Shown here: positions 1 through 5,620 of the stretch, piece after piece
Position numbering within the stretch: the first letter of the stretch is position 1
How the letters are laid out: the number at the start of each line of letters is the position of its first letter
Assembly (NCBI GenBank): GCA_902773415.1
Contig: CACYEE010000046.1
Coordinates: 1 to 5,620, forward strand
Reading direction: 5' to 3'
Length of the DNA: 5,620 bases
From: an uncultured Actinomyces sp.
GTDB lineage: Bacteria; Actinomycetota; Actinomycetes; Actinomycetales; Actinomycetaceae
Notes under the pieces: generated by a model
Databases searched by the model: none
Seen by the model: only the letters and a program-made list of their open reading frames with translations
Told to the model about the DNA's origin: nothing
Made by a program: the position numbers and the translations under genes

Positions 1-1
1 C

Positions 2-739
2 GCCGCCCTCAAGGCCGGCGAGCTCGCGGGAATGCTCCTTGCCGGCGTCGAGATTCGCGACCTGCCCGCCGGAGCCCGCGAAGCCCTCGAAGCCGCCGGA
101 TTCGTCCTCAGCCTCGAAGTGCGGGCCACCGAAGCGACGACGCTTGCCGACGTCGTGATTCCCGTCGCCCCGCCAAGCGAAAAGGGCGGCACCTTCGTCA
201 ACTGGGAAGGCCGACTTCGCCCCTTCGGCCAGGTTCTCGTCTCCGCCGACCTGCCCGACCGCAGGGTTCTCGACGATCTCGCGCGCGAAATGGGCGTCGA
301 CCTTGGCCTGCCCACCCTCGCCGCCGCCGTCGCCGAACTGTCAGGGTTTCTCGCCTACGACGGTCCGCGCCTTGCCGCCCCCGCGGTTCCGGCGCCCGCA
401 GCGCCCGCCGCCGGCGACGCACAGGCGGTTCTCGCCTCGTGGAACCTGATGCTCGGAGCGGGCACCCTGCTCGACTTCGAGCCGAACCTCGCCTCCGGGG
501 CCCGCGCTCCCTTCGCGATGGTCTCCGAGGCGACGGCGAAGGCCGCGGGAATCGAAGGAGCCCTCACCGTAACCGGGCCCGACGGGGACATCACGCTCCC
601 GTGCGTCGCCGATCCGCACATGCCCGCCGGCGTCGTGTGGATCCCGCAAAACTCGACGGGCTGCAAGATTTCGGAGATTGGCGCGCGCGCAGGCCAGACG
701 GTCTCGCTCGCTGCCGCAGCGGAGGTGACACAGCGATGA
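2..739 (+). CDS. nuoG: NADH-quinone oxidoreductase subunit G, C-terminal part (5' end outside window)
   Basis: This is the last 245 codons of NuoG, the large Fe-S subunit of the peripheral arm of complex I, which passes electrons from the NADH-oxidising module towards NuoI. The frame is open from base 2, so the gene begins upstream; the first ATG in view (base 32) is internal. Fragment residues 40-77 (ADVVIPVAPPSEKGGTFVN, then WEGRLRPFGQV) match the conserved 'E-GTFVN-EGR' segment that closes the molybdopterin-oxidoreductase-like fold in this family. An Ala/Pro-rich linker (about 123-141) follows, then a domain at about 145-240 with ITLP and GVVWIPQNSTG, resembling the C-terminal molybdopterin-dinucleotide-binding-like fold of actinobacterial NuoG. 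The Fe-S cysteine motifs lie in the missing N-terminal part. The stop TGA at 737-739 overlaps the nuoH start by 4 bases. The identification rests on motif recall plus the downstream nuoHIJKL order. Confidence 0.93.
   Translation, partial: AALKAGELAGMLLAGVEIRDLPAGAREALEAAGFVLSLEVRATEATTLADVVIPVAPPSEKGGTFVNWEGRLRPFGQVLVSADLPDRRVLDDLAREMGVDLGLPTLAAAVAELSGFLAYDGPRLAAPAVPAPAAPAAGDAQAVLASWNLMLGAGTLLDFEPNLASGARAPFAMVSEATAKAAGIEGALTVTGPDGDITLPCVADPHMPAGVVWIPQNSTGCKISEIGARAGQTVSLAAAAEVTQR
721..728 (+). promoter_or_regulatory. Shine-Dalgarno sequence of nuoH
   Basis: GGAGGTGA lies 7 bases before the ATG at 736 and is an eight-base match to the usual anti-Shine-Dalgarno end of 16S rRNA. It fixes the nuoH start at 736, although the same frame is open upstream to 439 inside nuoG. 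Confidence 0.85.
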
Positions 740-2133
740 CGCGCAACCTTCTTCTTGACGGGCAGGTGGCCGCAGACTTCTCCCACGACGTGTGGTGGCT
801 GTGGATCGTCAAGGCCGTCCTCATTCTCGTCTACCTGCTGGTTTCGGTGATCTTCGTGCTTGTATTCGAGCGCAAGACCCTGGGCCGGATGCAGACCAGG
901 CTCGGCCCGAACCGCGTCGGCCCGAAGGGAATCTTCCAGTCCTTCGCGGACATCCCGAAGATCCTCCTCAAGGAGCATATCTGGCCCGACAAGGTGGACA
1001 AGGGAATCTTCTTCTTCGCACCGACGATTTCCGCGATGGCCGCCTTCACGATGATGGCCGTCATTCCCGTCGGCCCCCAGGTTTCCATGTTCGGCCACCG
1101 CACGCCGATCCAGCTCGCCGATTCGCCGGTCGCCATGCTGTTCATGATCGGCGTCGCCGCACTGGGAGAGTACGGCCTCGTGTTCGGCGGCTGGGCCTCC
1201 CACTCGAACCTGCCGCTTATCGGTTCGGTGCGAAGCGCAACCCAGATGATCTCCTACGAACTCGCGCTGTCCCTCGCTCTCGTCACCGTGTTCCTCTACA
1301 ACGGCACGATGTCCACCTCGGGCCTCGTCGCCGCGCAGGCGGACATGTGGAACATTCTCCCGATGTTCCCCGCCTTCGTCATCTATCTCGTTTCGATGTT
1401 CGGCGAAACCAACCGCCTGCCCTTCGACCTTCCCGAAGCCGAAGGCGAAATCGTGGCCGGTGCCCACACCGAATATTCGTCCCTCAAGTTCGGCTGGTAC
1501 TACCTGTCCGAATACCTGAACATGTTCAACGTGTCGATGATCGCCACGACCGTCTTCCTCGGCGGCTGGCGCGCCGGCCCGATCATGACGACCGTCTTCA
1601 AGCTCTGGGGCGGAAACCCGAACGTCGGCTGGCTGCCGGTCCTCTGGTTCACGGCGAAGGTCTGGACTTTCATCTTCTTCATCGTGTGGGTCCGCGCCAC
1701 GCTCATGCGCATGCGCTACGACACGTTCATGAAGTTCGGATGGAAGGTCCTCATACCCGGCGCTCTCGCCTGGCTCGTCCTCGTCATGATCGGCAAGGGC
1801 CTGGACTCGTTCGTCGACACCGAAAAGTCCGGTTTCGGCCCGATCCGCCAGGCCGTCGACTCGGCGCGCCCCTTCGTTCTCGTCGTGTTCGTCGCGCTGA
1901 TCCTCGCGATGCTCGTCATCGTCATGAAGCCCGAAAAGCCGAAGCCCGAGGCGAGAAACGAGGCCGACGGCTTCCGTCGCCCCTCCGAAGAATTCGACGC
2001 CTTCGCCGGCGGCTACCCCGTGCCGCCGCTCGCCGGCCAGACGCTTCCGCCGTCGCCGCGCGCCGAGCGCCGCTCTGGAACCGCCGCGCTTCCCATCGCA
2101 TCCGCAACCACCCAGGAGGCCGCCCATGAGTGA
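736..2133 (+). CDS. nuoH: NADH-quinone oxidoreductase subunit H (quinone-site membrane subunit), long form
   Basis: NuoH anchors the peripheral arm to the membrane arm and forms much of the quinone-binding chamber. The predicted protein has 465 residues, against about 325 in E. coli. Both family signatures are present: GIFQSFADIPKILLKE at 65-80, and ETNRLPFDLPEAEGEIVAG at 224-242 with the acidic loop implicated in quinone reduction and coupling. FERKTLGRMQTRLGPNRVGP at 44-63 is the conserved first cytoplasmic loop. Hydrophobic segments fall near 23-44, 90-112, 133-152, 171-190, 205-222, 261-279, 302-322 and 337-354. A further one at 379-397 exceeds the canonical eight and is followed by a hydrophilic Pro-rich tail containing FAGGYPVPPL. 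The extra helix and tail look like the actinobacterial form of the protein rather than an error. The start is set by ATGA overlap with the nuoG stop and a strong Shine-Dalgarno at 721-728. The stop overlaps nuoI by 8 bases. Confidence 0.97.
   Translation: MTRNLLLDGQVAADFSHDVWWLWIVKAVLILVYLLVSVIFVLVFERKTLGRMQTRLGPNRVGPKGIFQSFADIPKILLKEHIWPDKVDKGIFFFAPTISAMAAFTMMAVIPVGPQVSMFGHRTPIQLADSPVAMLFMIGVAALGEYGLVFGGWASHSNLPLIGSVRSATQMISYELALSLALVTVFLYNGTMSTSGLVAAQADMWNILPMFPAFVIYLVSMFGETNRLPFDLPEAEGEIVAGAHTEYSSLKFGWYYLSEYLNMFNVSMIATTVFLGGWRAGPIMTTVFKLWGGNPNVGWLPVLWFTAKVWTFIFFIVWVRATLMRMRYDTFMKFGWKVLIPGALAWLVLVMIGKGLDSFVDTEKSGFGPIRQAVDSARPFVLVVFVALILAMLVIVMKPEKPKPEARNEADGFRRPSEEFDAFAGGYPVPPLAGQTLPPSPRAERRSGTAALPIASATTQEAAHE
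2114..2119 (+). promoter_or_regulatory. Shine-Dalgarno sequence of nuoI
   Basis: AGGAGG sits 6 bases before the nuoI ATG at 2126, inside the last codons of nuoH. It supports this ATG over the internal ATG at 2135, for which the spacing would be too long (15 bases). Confidence 0.85.
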
Positions 2134-2809
2134 AATGGAGCCCCAGAACAACGAGCCGCAGATCGGCGAGACTCCCGCCCGGCGCTGGCATGACGCCGAC
2201 CCCGAACTGTGGGCCCCGAAGAAGCACGGTCCGATCGGCCAGGCGCTCGCGCCCGTCGAAGGATTCGGCGTCACCTTCTCCTCGATGTTCCGCCCGGTCG
2301 CCACCGAGCAGTATCCCGAGGAGCGCGTGCCGCTCAACCCGCGCTTCCACGGCCGCCACCAGCTCAACCGCTATCCTGACGGCCTCGAACGCTGCATCGG
2401 ATGCGAACTGTGCGCCTGGGCGTGCCCCGCCGACGCGATTTTCGTCGAGGCCGGCGCGAACACTCCGGAGGCGCAGTATTCTCCGGGCGAACGCTACGGC
2501 AAGGTCTACCAGATCAACTACACCCGCTGCATCTTCTGCGGATTCTGCATCCAGGCCTGCCCGACGCGCGCCCTGACCATGACGAACGATTTCGAGATCG
2601 CCGGCCCGACCCGGGAGTCGCTCATCTACGAAAAGAAGGACCTTCTGGCTCCGCTGGCCGAAGGAATGCTCGAAGCGCCGCACCCGATGGCCGAGGGCAC
2701 GACGGACGACGACTACTACAACGGGAAGGTCGCCGGCCCCACCGAGGCGCAGAAGGCGTGGGTGCGCGAGCATCGTCCCCAGGCAGGAAAGGAAGGCACC
2801 GATGAGTGA
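2126..2809 (+). CDS. nuoI: NADH-quinone oxidoreductase subunit I (2x[4Fe-4S] ferredoxin-like)
   Basis: NuoI carries the two tetranuclear clusters (N6a and N6b) that relay electrons from NuoG to the terminal cluster in NuoB next to the quinone site. The 227-residue protein has two complete CxxCxxCxxxCP motifs. The first is CIGCELCAWACP (Cys90, 93, 96, 100) and the second CIFCGFCIQACP (Cys135, 138, 141, 145), so all eight ligands are intact. The stretch RFHGRHQLNRYPDGLE before the first motif, and YSPGERYGKVYQINYTRC between the two, are typical of actinobacterial NuoI. The protein is longer than the E. coli one (about 180 residues) because of an N-terminal extension of roughly 40 polar residues and a C-terminal extension after about residue 165. 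No membrane helix is evident, which fits a peripheral-arm subunit. The start overlaps the nuoH stop by 8 bases and the stop overlaps the nuoJ start by 8 bases. Confidence 0.98.
   Translation: MSEMEPQNNEPQIGETPARRWHDADPELWAPKKHGPIGQALAPVEGFGVTFSSMFRPVATEQYPEERVPLNPRFHGRHQLNRYPDGLERCIGCELCAWACPADAIFVEAGANTPEAQYSPGERYGKVYQINYTRCIFCGFCIQACPTRALTMTNDFEIAGPTRESLIYEKKDLLAPLAEGMLEAPHPMAEGTTDDDYYNGKVAGPTEAQKAWVREHRPQAGKEGTDE
2791..2796 (+). promoter_or_regulatory. Weak Shine-Dalgarno sequence of nuoJ
   Basis: GGAAGG, within the purine run AGGAAAGGAAGG, ends 5 bases before the nuoJ ATG at 2802. It is the poorest match among the five ribosome-binding sites visible here, so nuoJ may depend more on coupling to nuoI translation (inference). 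Confidence 0.55.
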
Positions 2810-3737
2810 AGCGATCAAGCTTTCCCTTGGCGAAACGGTGCTCTTCGTGCCGCTTGCCGTCATGATGACGGGCATGGCGATTTACGGCCTGCTCCTTACG
2901 CGCCGCCCCGTCCACTCGGCGGCCTCCATGATCACGGTGATGGTCGGTTTCGCCTTCCTCTACACCATGCTCGAAGCGCCTTTCATGGGCGTCGTCCAGG
3001 TGGCCGTCTATACCGGCGCGATTCTCATGATGTTCCTTTTCGTGCTCATGATGATCGGCGTCGACTCCACCGATTCCAGGTTCGAGAACCTTCCCGGCCA
3101 GCGCTGGATCGCGGGCCTCGGGGCGATCGGCATCGCCGCGATCGCGGCGGGCGTCGTGCTGCGCGCGAAGATGCCCGGCCCCTTCGGGATGAAGGAAGCG
3201 AACGGAGGGTCGAACCCGACGGCCGTCGCCACCGGAATCTTCGGCTCCCATCTTGTCGCGATGGAGCTCGCCGGTTCCCTGCTCGTCGTCGCCGCCCTCG
3301 GCGCGATGGTGCTCACGCATCGCGAATCGGTACGCAAGCGCCTGAGGCAGGAGGAGATCGTCGACGCGAAGATGGAGGCCTACGCCACCCGCGGGCGCCA
3401 CCTTGGCCAGAAGCCGCGCACCGGCGTCTACGCGGAATCGAATTCGGCGGCAAATCCCGCCCTGACGCATGGGGGAGAAATCGTGGAGGAAGCCGCGCCG
3501 CGAATGCTGCGCGTGCGCGGGCAGGCGAACAGGATCGCCGAAATCTCGCCCGCCGCGGTTCCCAACGCCATCGAAAGCGCAGCCGGGAAGGTCGAGATCG
3601 CCCGTTCGCGCATGCCCGGAATGCCCGGCGAAGCCGCGCCGGCCTGGCCGGCCGAGTTCATGGCCGCCGGGCCGAAGGCCCGCCCGGCGCAGCCCGCCTC
3701 CGGAGAGGCCGACGCAAGCGAGGAGGAGACGAAGTGA
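2802..3737 (+). CDS. nuoJ: NADH-quinone oxidoreductase subunit J, with long hydrophilic C-terminal tail
   Basis: NuoJ is a small membrane subunit between NuoH and the antiporter-like subunits; its third helix is a hinge in the coupling mechanism. The protein has 311 residues, against 184 in E. coli. Hydrophobic segments are at about 12-33, 38-58, 63-87, 102-120 and 151-172, the expected five. The family core is LEAPFMGVVQVAVYTGAILM at 57-76 followed by MFLFVLMM, and ELAGSLLVVAALGAMVLTHRE at 155-175 is the usual last helix. From 175 onward there is a charged, Ala/Pro-rich tail of about 137 residues. Part of it (KPRTGVYAESNSAANPAL, about 204-221, and LRVRGQ, 236-241) resembles actinobacterial NuoJ tails as I recall them; the last 65 or so residues I do not recognise. 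The ATG at 2802 overlaps the nuoI stop by 8 bases, and the TGA at 3735-3737 overlaps the nuoK GTG by 4. Confidence 0.96.
   Translation: MSEAIKLSLGETVLFVPLAVMMTGMAIYGLLLTRRPVHSAASMITVMVGFAFLYTMLEAPFMGVVQVAVYTGAILMMFLFVLMMIGVDSTDSRFENLPGQRWIAGLGAIGIAAIAAGVVLRAKMPGPFGMKEANGGSNPTAVATGIFGSHLVAMELAGSLLVVAALGAMVLTHRESVRKRLRQEEIVDAKMEAYATRGRHLGQKPRTGVYAESNSAANPALTHGGEIVEEAAPRMLRVRGQANRIAEISPAAVPNAIESAAGKVEIARSRMPGMPGEAAPAWPAEFMAAGPKARPAQPASGEADASEEETK
3638..3682 (+). other. Two neighbouring GC-rich hairpins inside the 3' part of nuoJ
   Basis: GCCGGC-CTG-GCCGGC (3638-3652) can form a perfect 6-base-pair stem with a 3-base loop. CGGGCC-GAA-GGCCCG (3668-3682) can form another. They are 15 bases apart and end about 50 bases before nuoK. 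No T-run follows, so they are not intrinsic terminators. In DNA this GC-rich, such stems can arise by chance; function is unproven. Confidence 0.3.
3721..3726 (+). promoter_or_regulatory. Shine-Dalgarno sequence of nuoK, fixing a GTG start
   Basis: AGGAGG sits 7 bases before the GTG at 3734. The next in-frame ATG (3743) would be 16 bases away, which is too far, so the GTG is the preferred start. Confidence 0.85.
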
Positions 3738-4033
3738 ACCTCATGTACTACATCGTGCTCGCCGTGGCCCTGTTCGGCATCGGCGCAGCCGCCGTGCTGA
3801 CCAGGCGCAACGCGATTGTCGCGCTGCTCGGGGTCGAGCTCATGCTCAACTCCTGCAACCTCGCCTTCGTGACCTTCTCGCGCATGTGGGGAAACATCGA
3901 AGGCCAGGTGTTCGCCTTCTTCGTGATGATCGTTGCCGCCGCGGAAGTGGTGGTTGGCCTGGCCATCGTCATCGCCCTGTTCAACACCCACCATTCGACG
4001 TCGCTCGACGGCGCGAACCAGCTCAAGAACTGA
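3734..4033 (+). CDS. nuoK: NADH-quinone oxidoreductase subunit K
   Basis: NuoK is a three-helix membrane subunit of the proton path, homologous to MrpC-type antiporter subunits. At 99 residues it is the normal family length. Membrane segments are at about 4-22, 27-46 and 57-84. The two membrane glutamates essential in the family are present: Glu35 in GVELMLNSCNLAFVTFSR and Glu71 in AAAEVVVGLAIVIALF, matching E. coli Glu36 and Glu72. RRNAIV at 24-29 is the usual loop between helices 1 and 2. The start is GTG, overlapping the nuoJ stop in the sequence GTGA and backed by AGGAGG at ideal spacing; an ATG start three codons later would shorten the protein by only three residues. A 13-base gap separates it from nuoL. 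The sequence is close to Streptomyces-type NuoK from memory. Confidence 0.98.
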   Translation: MNLMYYIVLAVALFGIGAAAVLTRRNAIVALLGVELMLNSCNLAFVTFSRMWGNIEGQVFAFFVMIVAAAEVVVGLAIVIALFNTHHSTSLDGANQLKN

Positions 4034-4034
4034 C

Positions 4035-4039
4035 GGAGG
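4035..4039 (+). promoter_or_regulatory. Shine-Dalgarno sequence of nuoL
   Basis: GGAGG lies in the short nuoK-nuoL gap, 7 bases before the ATG at 4047. It supports this start over the internal ATGs further down the frame. Confidence 0.8.
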
Positions 4040-4046
4040 CGCACCC

Positions 4047-5620
4047 ATGACAACCGCTCTCGCATTCGCCGCCGCCGACGCGGCGGCCGAGGTCACACGG
4101 GCCACAGGCGCCGCTTCCCTCATCTGGCTGTGCGTCCTCGTTCCCCTCGCCAGCTCGGGCCTCCTGCTCGTGCTCGGCAAGGCGAGCGACGTCTGGGGCC
4201 ACTGGCTCGCCATCGCCGCCTCCGCCGCCTCCTTCGCCATCGGCGCGGCCGCGTGGATCGCGATGCTTGGCCGGAAACCCGAAAGCCGCGTCATGGAAAC
4301 GGTGCTCTACCGCTGGATTCCGGGAGGCGACCTGCAGGTCGATTTCGGATTCCGCGTCGACCCGCTCTCCATCACCTTCGTGCTGCTCGTCACCTTCGTC
4401 GGCACGCTCATCCACGTCTACTCCGTCGGCTACATGGCCCACGACCCGGCCCGCCGCCGTTTCTTCGCCTACCTCAACTTCTTCGTGGCCTCCATGCTCC
4501 TGCTCGTGCTCGGCAACTCCTATCTCGTCCTCTTTTTCGGATGGGAAGGCGTCGGCCTGGCCTCCTACCTCCTGATCTCCTTCTGGAACCAGGAGACGGA
4601 CAACGCGGTTGCGGGCAAGAAGGCCTTCGTCATGAACCGGGTCGGCGACATGGGAATGATCGTGGCGATGATGCTCATGTTCGCCACTGCCGGCTCCGTG
4701 AAGTTCGCCGACGTGAATGCGGCGATTTCCGGGGGCGCCGTGAAGGCCGGATTCGCCACCGCGATCGGAATCTTCCTGCTCGTGGCCGCCACGGGCAAGT
4801 CCGCCCAGTTCCCCCTGCAAGCCTGGCTGGGCGACGCGATGGCAGGCCCGACGCCCGTCTCCGCGCTGATCCATGCCGCGACGATGGTCACCGCAGGCGT
4901 CTACCTCATGGTCCGATCCGGTGCGGTCTACTCGGCCAGCGCCGCCGCGCAGCTTCTCGTTGCCGTCGTCGGCCTCGTCACGCTCGTCTTCGGGGCGGTC
5001 GTCGGTGCCGCAAAGGACGACATGAAGAAGGTGCTTGCCGCCTCGACGATGAGCCAGATCGGCTACATGATGCTCGCTGCGGGCCTCGGCCCGGCAGGTG
5101 CCGCCTTCGGGATCTTCCACCTCGTGACCCACGGCTTCTTCAAGGCGAACATGTTCCTTGGCGCCGGCTCCGTCATGCACGCCATGAACGACGAAGTGGA
5201 CATGCGCGGCTTCGGCGGGCTGTCCAGGCACATGAAGATCACGTGGTACACCTTCCTTGCAGGCTACCTTGCCATCATCGGCTTCCCGCTGCTCTCAGGA
5301 TTCTGGTCGAAGGACAAGATCATCGAGCAGGCCTTCGTCGGCGACGGCCTTCGCCCCTGGATCTTCGGCATCGTCACGATGCTCGTGGCCGGGCTCACCG
5401 CCTTCTACATGTCGCGCCTGTTCTTCATGATCTTCCACGGCGAGGAGCGCTTCGACCACGAGACCCGCCACCCGCACGAGGCGCCCGCCTCCATGTGGGT
5501 TCCCCAGGCGATTCTCGCCGTCGGCTCGCTCTTCCTCGGAGCGGTCCTCAACTTCACCGGTTTCACCGGCTGGCTCGAACCCGTTGTCGGCCACGCCGAG
5601 CACGGCAAGCCGGTGCTGCC
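4047..5620 (+). CDS. nuoL: NADH-quinone oxidoreductase subunit L, N-terminal part (3' end outside window)
   Basis: NuoL is the distal antiporter-like subunit of the membrane arm and pumps protons; the whole protein is usually about 610-650 residues. Here 524 complete codons are visible and no stop is reached. Key charged residues of the proton path are all in place: Glu167 in FFGWEGVGLASYLL, Lys251 in ATGKSAQFPLQAWL, His276 in AGPTPVSALIHAATMVTAGV, His358 and Lys366 in IFHLVTHGFFKANMF, and Lys422-Asp423 in SGFWSKDKII. NRVGD (197-201) and STMSQIGYM (333-341) are further family marks. VDPLSITFVLLVTFVGTLIHVYSVGYM (about 104-130) is the start of the N-terminal NuoL/Mrp domain, and the proton-conducting antenna domain spans roughly 160-430. 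The extreme N terminus (1-22) is Ala-rich and poorly conserved. The end of the protein, including the long lateral helix, lies beyond the window. nuoM and nuoN would be expected downstream. Confidence 0.97.
   Translation, partial: MTTALAFAAADAAAEVTRATGAASLIWLCVLVPLASSGLLLVLGKASDVWGHWLAIAASAASFAIGAAAWIAMLGRKPESRVMETVLYRWIPGGDLQVDFGFRVDPLSITFVLLVTFVGTLIHVYSVGYMAHDPARRRFFAYLNFFVASMLLLVLGNSYLVLFFGWEGVGLASYLLISFWNQETDNAVAGKKAFVMNRVGDMGMIVAMMLMFATAGSVKFADVNAAISGGAVKAGFATAIGIFLLVAATGKSAQFPLQAWLGDAMAGPTPVSALIHAATMVTAGVYLMVRSGAVYSASAAAQLLVAVVGLVTLVFGAVVGAAKDDMKKVLAASTMSQIGYMMLAAGLGPAGAAFGIFHLVTHGFFKANMFLGAGSVMHAMNDEVDMRGFGGLSRHMKITWYTFLAGYLAIIGFPLLSGFWSKDKIIEQAFVGDGLRPWIFGIVTMLVAGLTAFYMSRLFFMIFHGEERFDHETRHPHEAPASMWVPQAILAVGSLFLGAVLNFTGFTGWLEPVVGHAEHGKPVL

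Noticed and set aside
439..735. Upstream extension of the nuoH reading frame
   Set aside because: The frame is open, but this stretch overlaps conserved NuoG coding sequence, is Arg-rich and unlike any NuoH N terminus, and the strong Shine-Dalgarno at 721-728 points to the ATG at 736.
792..2129. 445-codon + strand open frame inside nuoH in another frame
   Set aside because: Its product is Arg/Pro/His-rich with no domain, whereas the overlapping nuoH frame carries clear family signatures.
355..2367. 670-codon open frame on the minus strand across nuoG, nuoH and nuoI
   Set aside because: It lies opposite well-conserved complex I genes, and its product is rich in Asp, Glu, His, Arg and Gly with no recognisable domain. 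This is the usual antisense shadow of codon bias in GC-rich DNA.
4034..4046. Possible promoter or terminator in the nuoK-nuoL gap
   Set aside because: The gap is 13 bases and is taken up by the nuoL Shine-Dalgarno sequence; there is no hairpin, T-run or -10/-35 pair.
3469..4050. 193-codon + strand open frame spanning the nuoJ end and nuoK
   Set aside because: Arg/Pro/Ser-rich alternative-frame product; the nuoJ and nuoK frames in the same DNA match known families and have better start contexts.
1922..4294. Further minus-strand open frames (1922-2875, 2622-3470, 3428-4294)
   Set aside because: All are antisense to nuoI, nuoJ, nuoK or nuoL, have shadow-type composition and show no recognisable domain.
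4023..5231. 402-codon open frame on the minus strand opposite nuoL
   Set aside because: The product is a low-complexity Glu/Asp/His/Gly-rich string antisense to conserved NuoL helices; there is no plausible start context or family match.
1..5620. A novel defence, mobile or otherwise undescribed system hidden in the window
   Set aside because: Every base except the 13-base gap is in a conserved nuo gene in standard order. I saw no long direct or inverted repeats, integrase or transposase sequence, tRNA, or change of base composition.

Overview
This window is an internal slice of a respiratory complex I (NADH:quinone oxidoreductase, nuo) operon. All genes are on the + strand in the order nuoG (3' end only), nuoH, nuoI, nuoJ, nuoK, nuoL (5' part only). 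This is the standard bacterial gene order. There are no RNA genes, mobile elements, CRISPR arrays, promoters or terminators that I can support, and no gene-free stretch longer than 13 bases. Both edges of the window cut through genes, so the operon continues on each side.

The organism is most likely a high-GC actinobacterium. The DNA is visibly GC-rich with strong G/C preference at third codon positions, and all five visible stop codons are TGA. From memory, the NuoH, NuoI, NuoJ and NuoK proteins resemble Streptomyces/Mycobacterium-type versions. Points of likeness are the NuoH tail with a GGYPVPPL-type motif, the NuoI stretch RFHGRHQLNRYPDGLE before the first cysteine cluster, and the long charged NuoJ tail. 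I cannot name the genus from sequence alone.

Layout: the last 245 codons of nuoG (2-739) cover the end of its molybdopterin-oxidoreductase fold and a C-terminal beta-rich domain. nuoH (736-2133) encodes the quinone-site membrane subunit, nuoI (2126-2809) the 2x[4Fe-4S] subunit, nuoJ (2802-3737) and nuoK (3734-4033) small proton-path membrane subunits, and nuoL (4047 to the end) the distal antiporter-like proton-pumping subunit. Four consecutive junctions overlap by 4, 8, 8 and 4 bases; only nuoK/nuoL has a gap (13 bases). Most starts have a clear Shine-Dalgarno sequence, as expected for one translationally coupled transcript.

Together the products carry electrons through the Fe-S clusters of NuoG and NuoI to quinone at the NuoH interface and couple this to proton pumping through NuoH, J, K and L. 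I found no undescribed system. The points worth a second look are modest: lineage-type C-terminal extensions of NuoH and NuoJ, an identical 9-base start/stop junction used twice, and two GC hairpins close together near the end of nuoJ.
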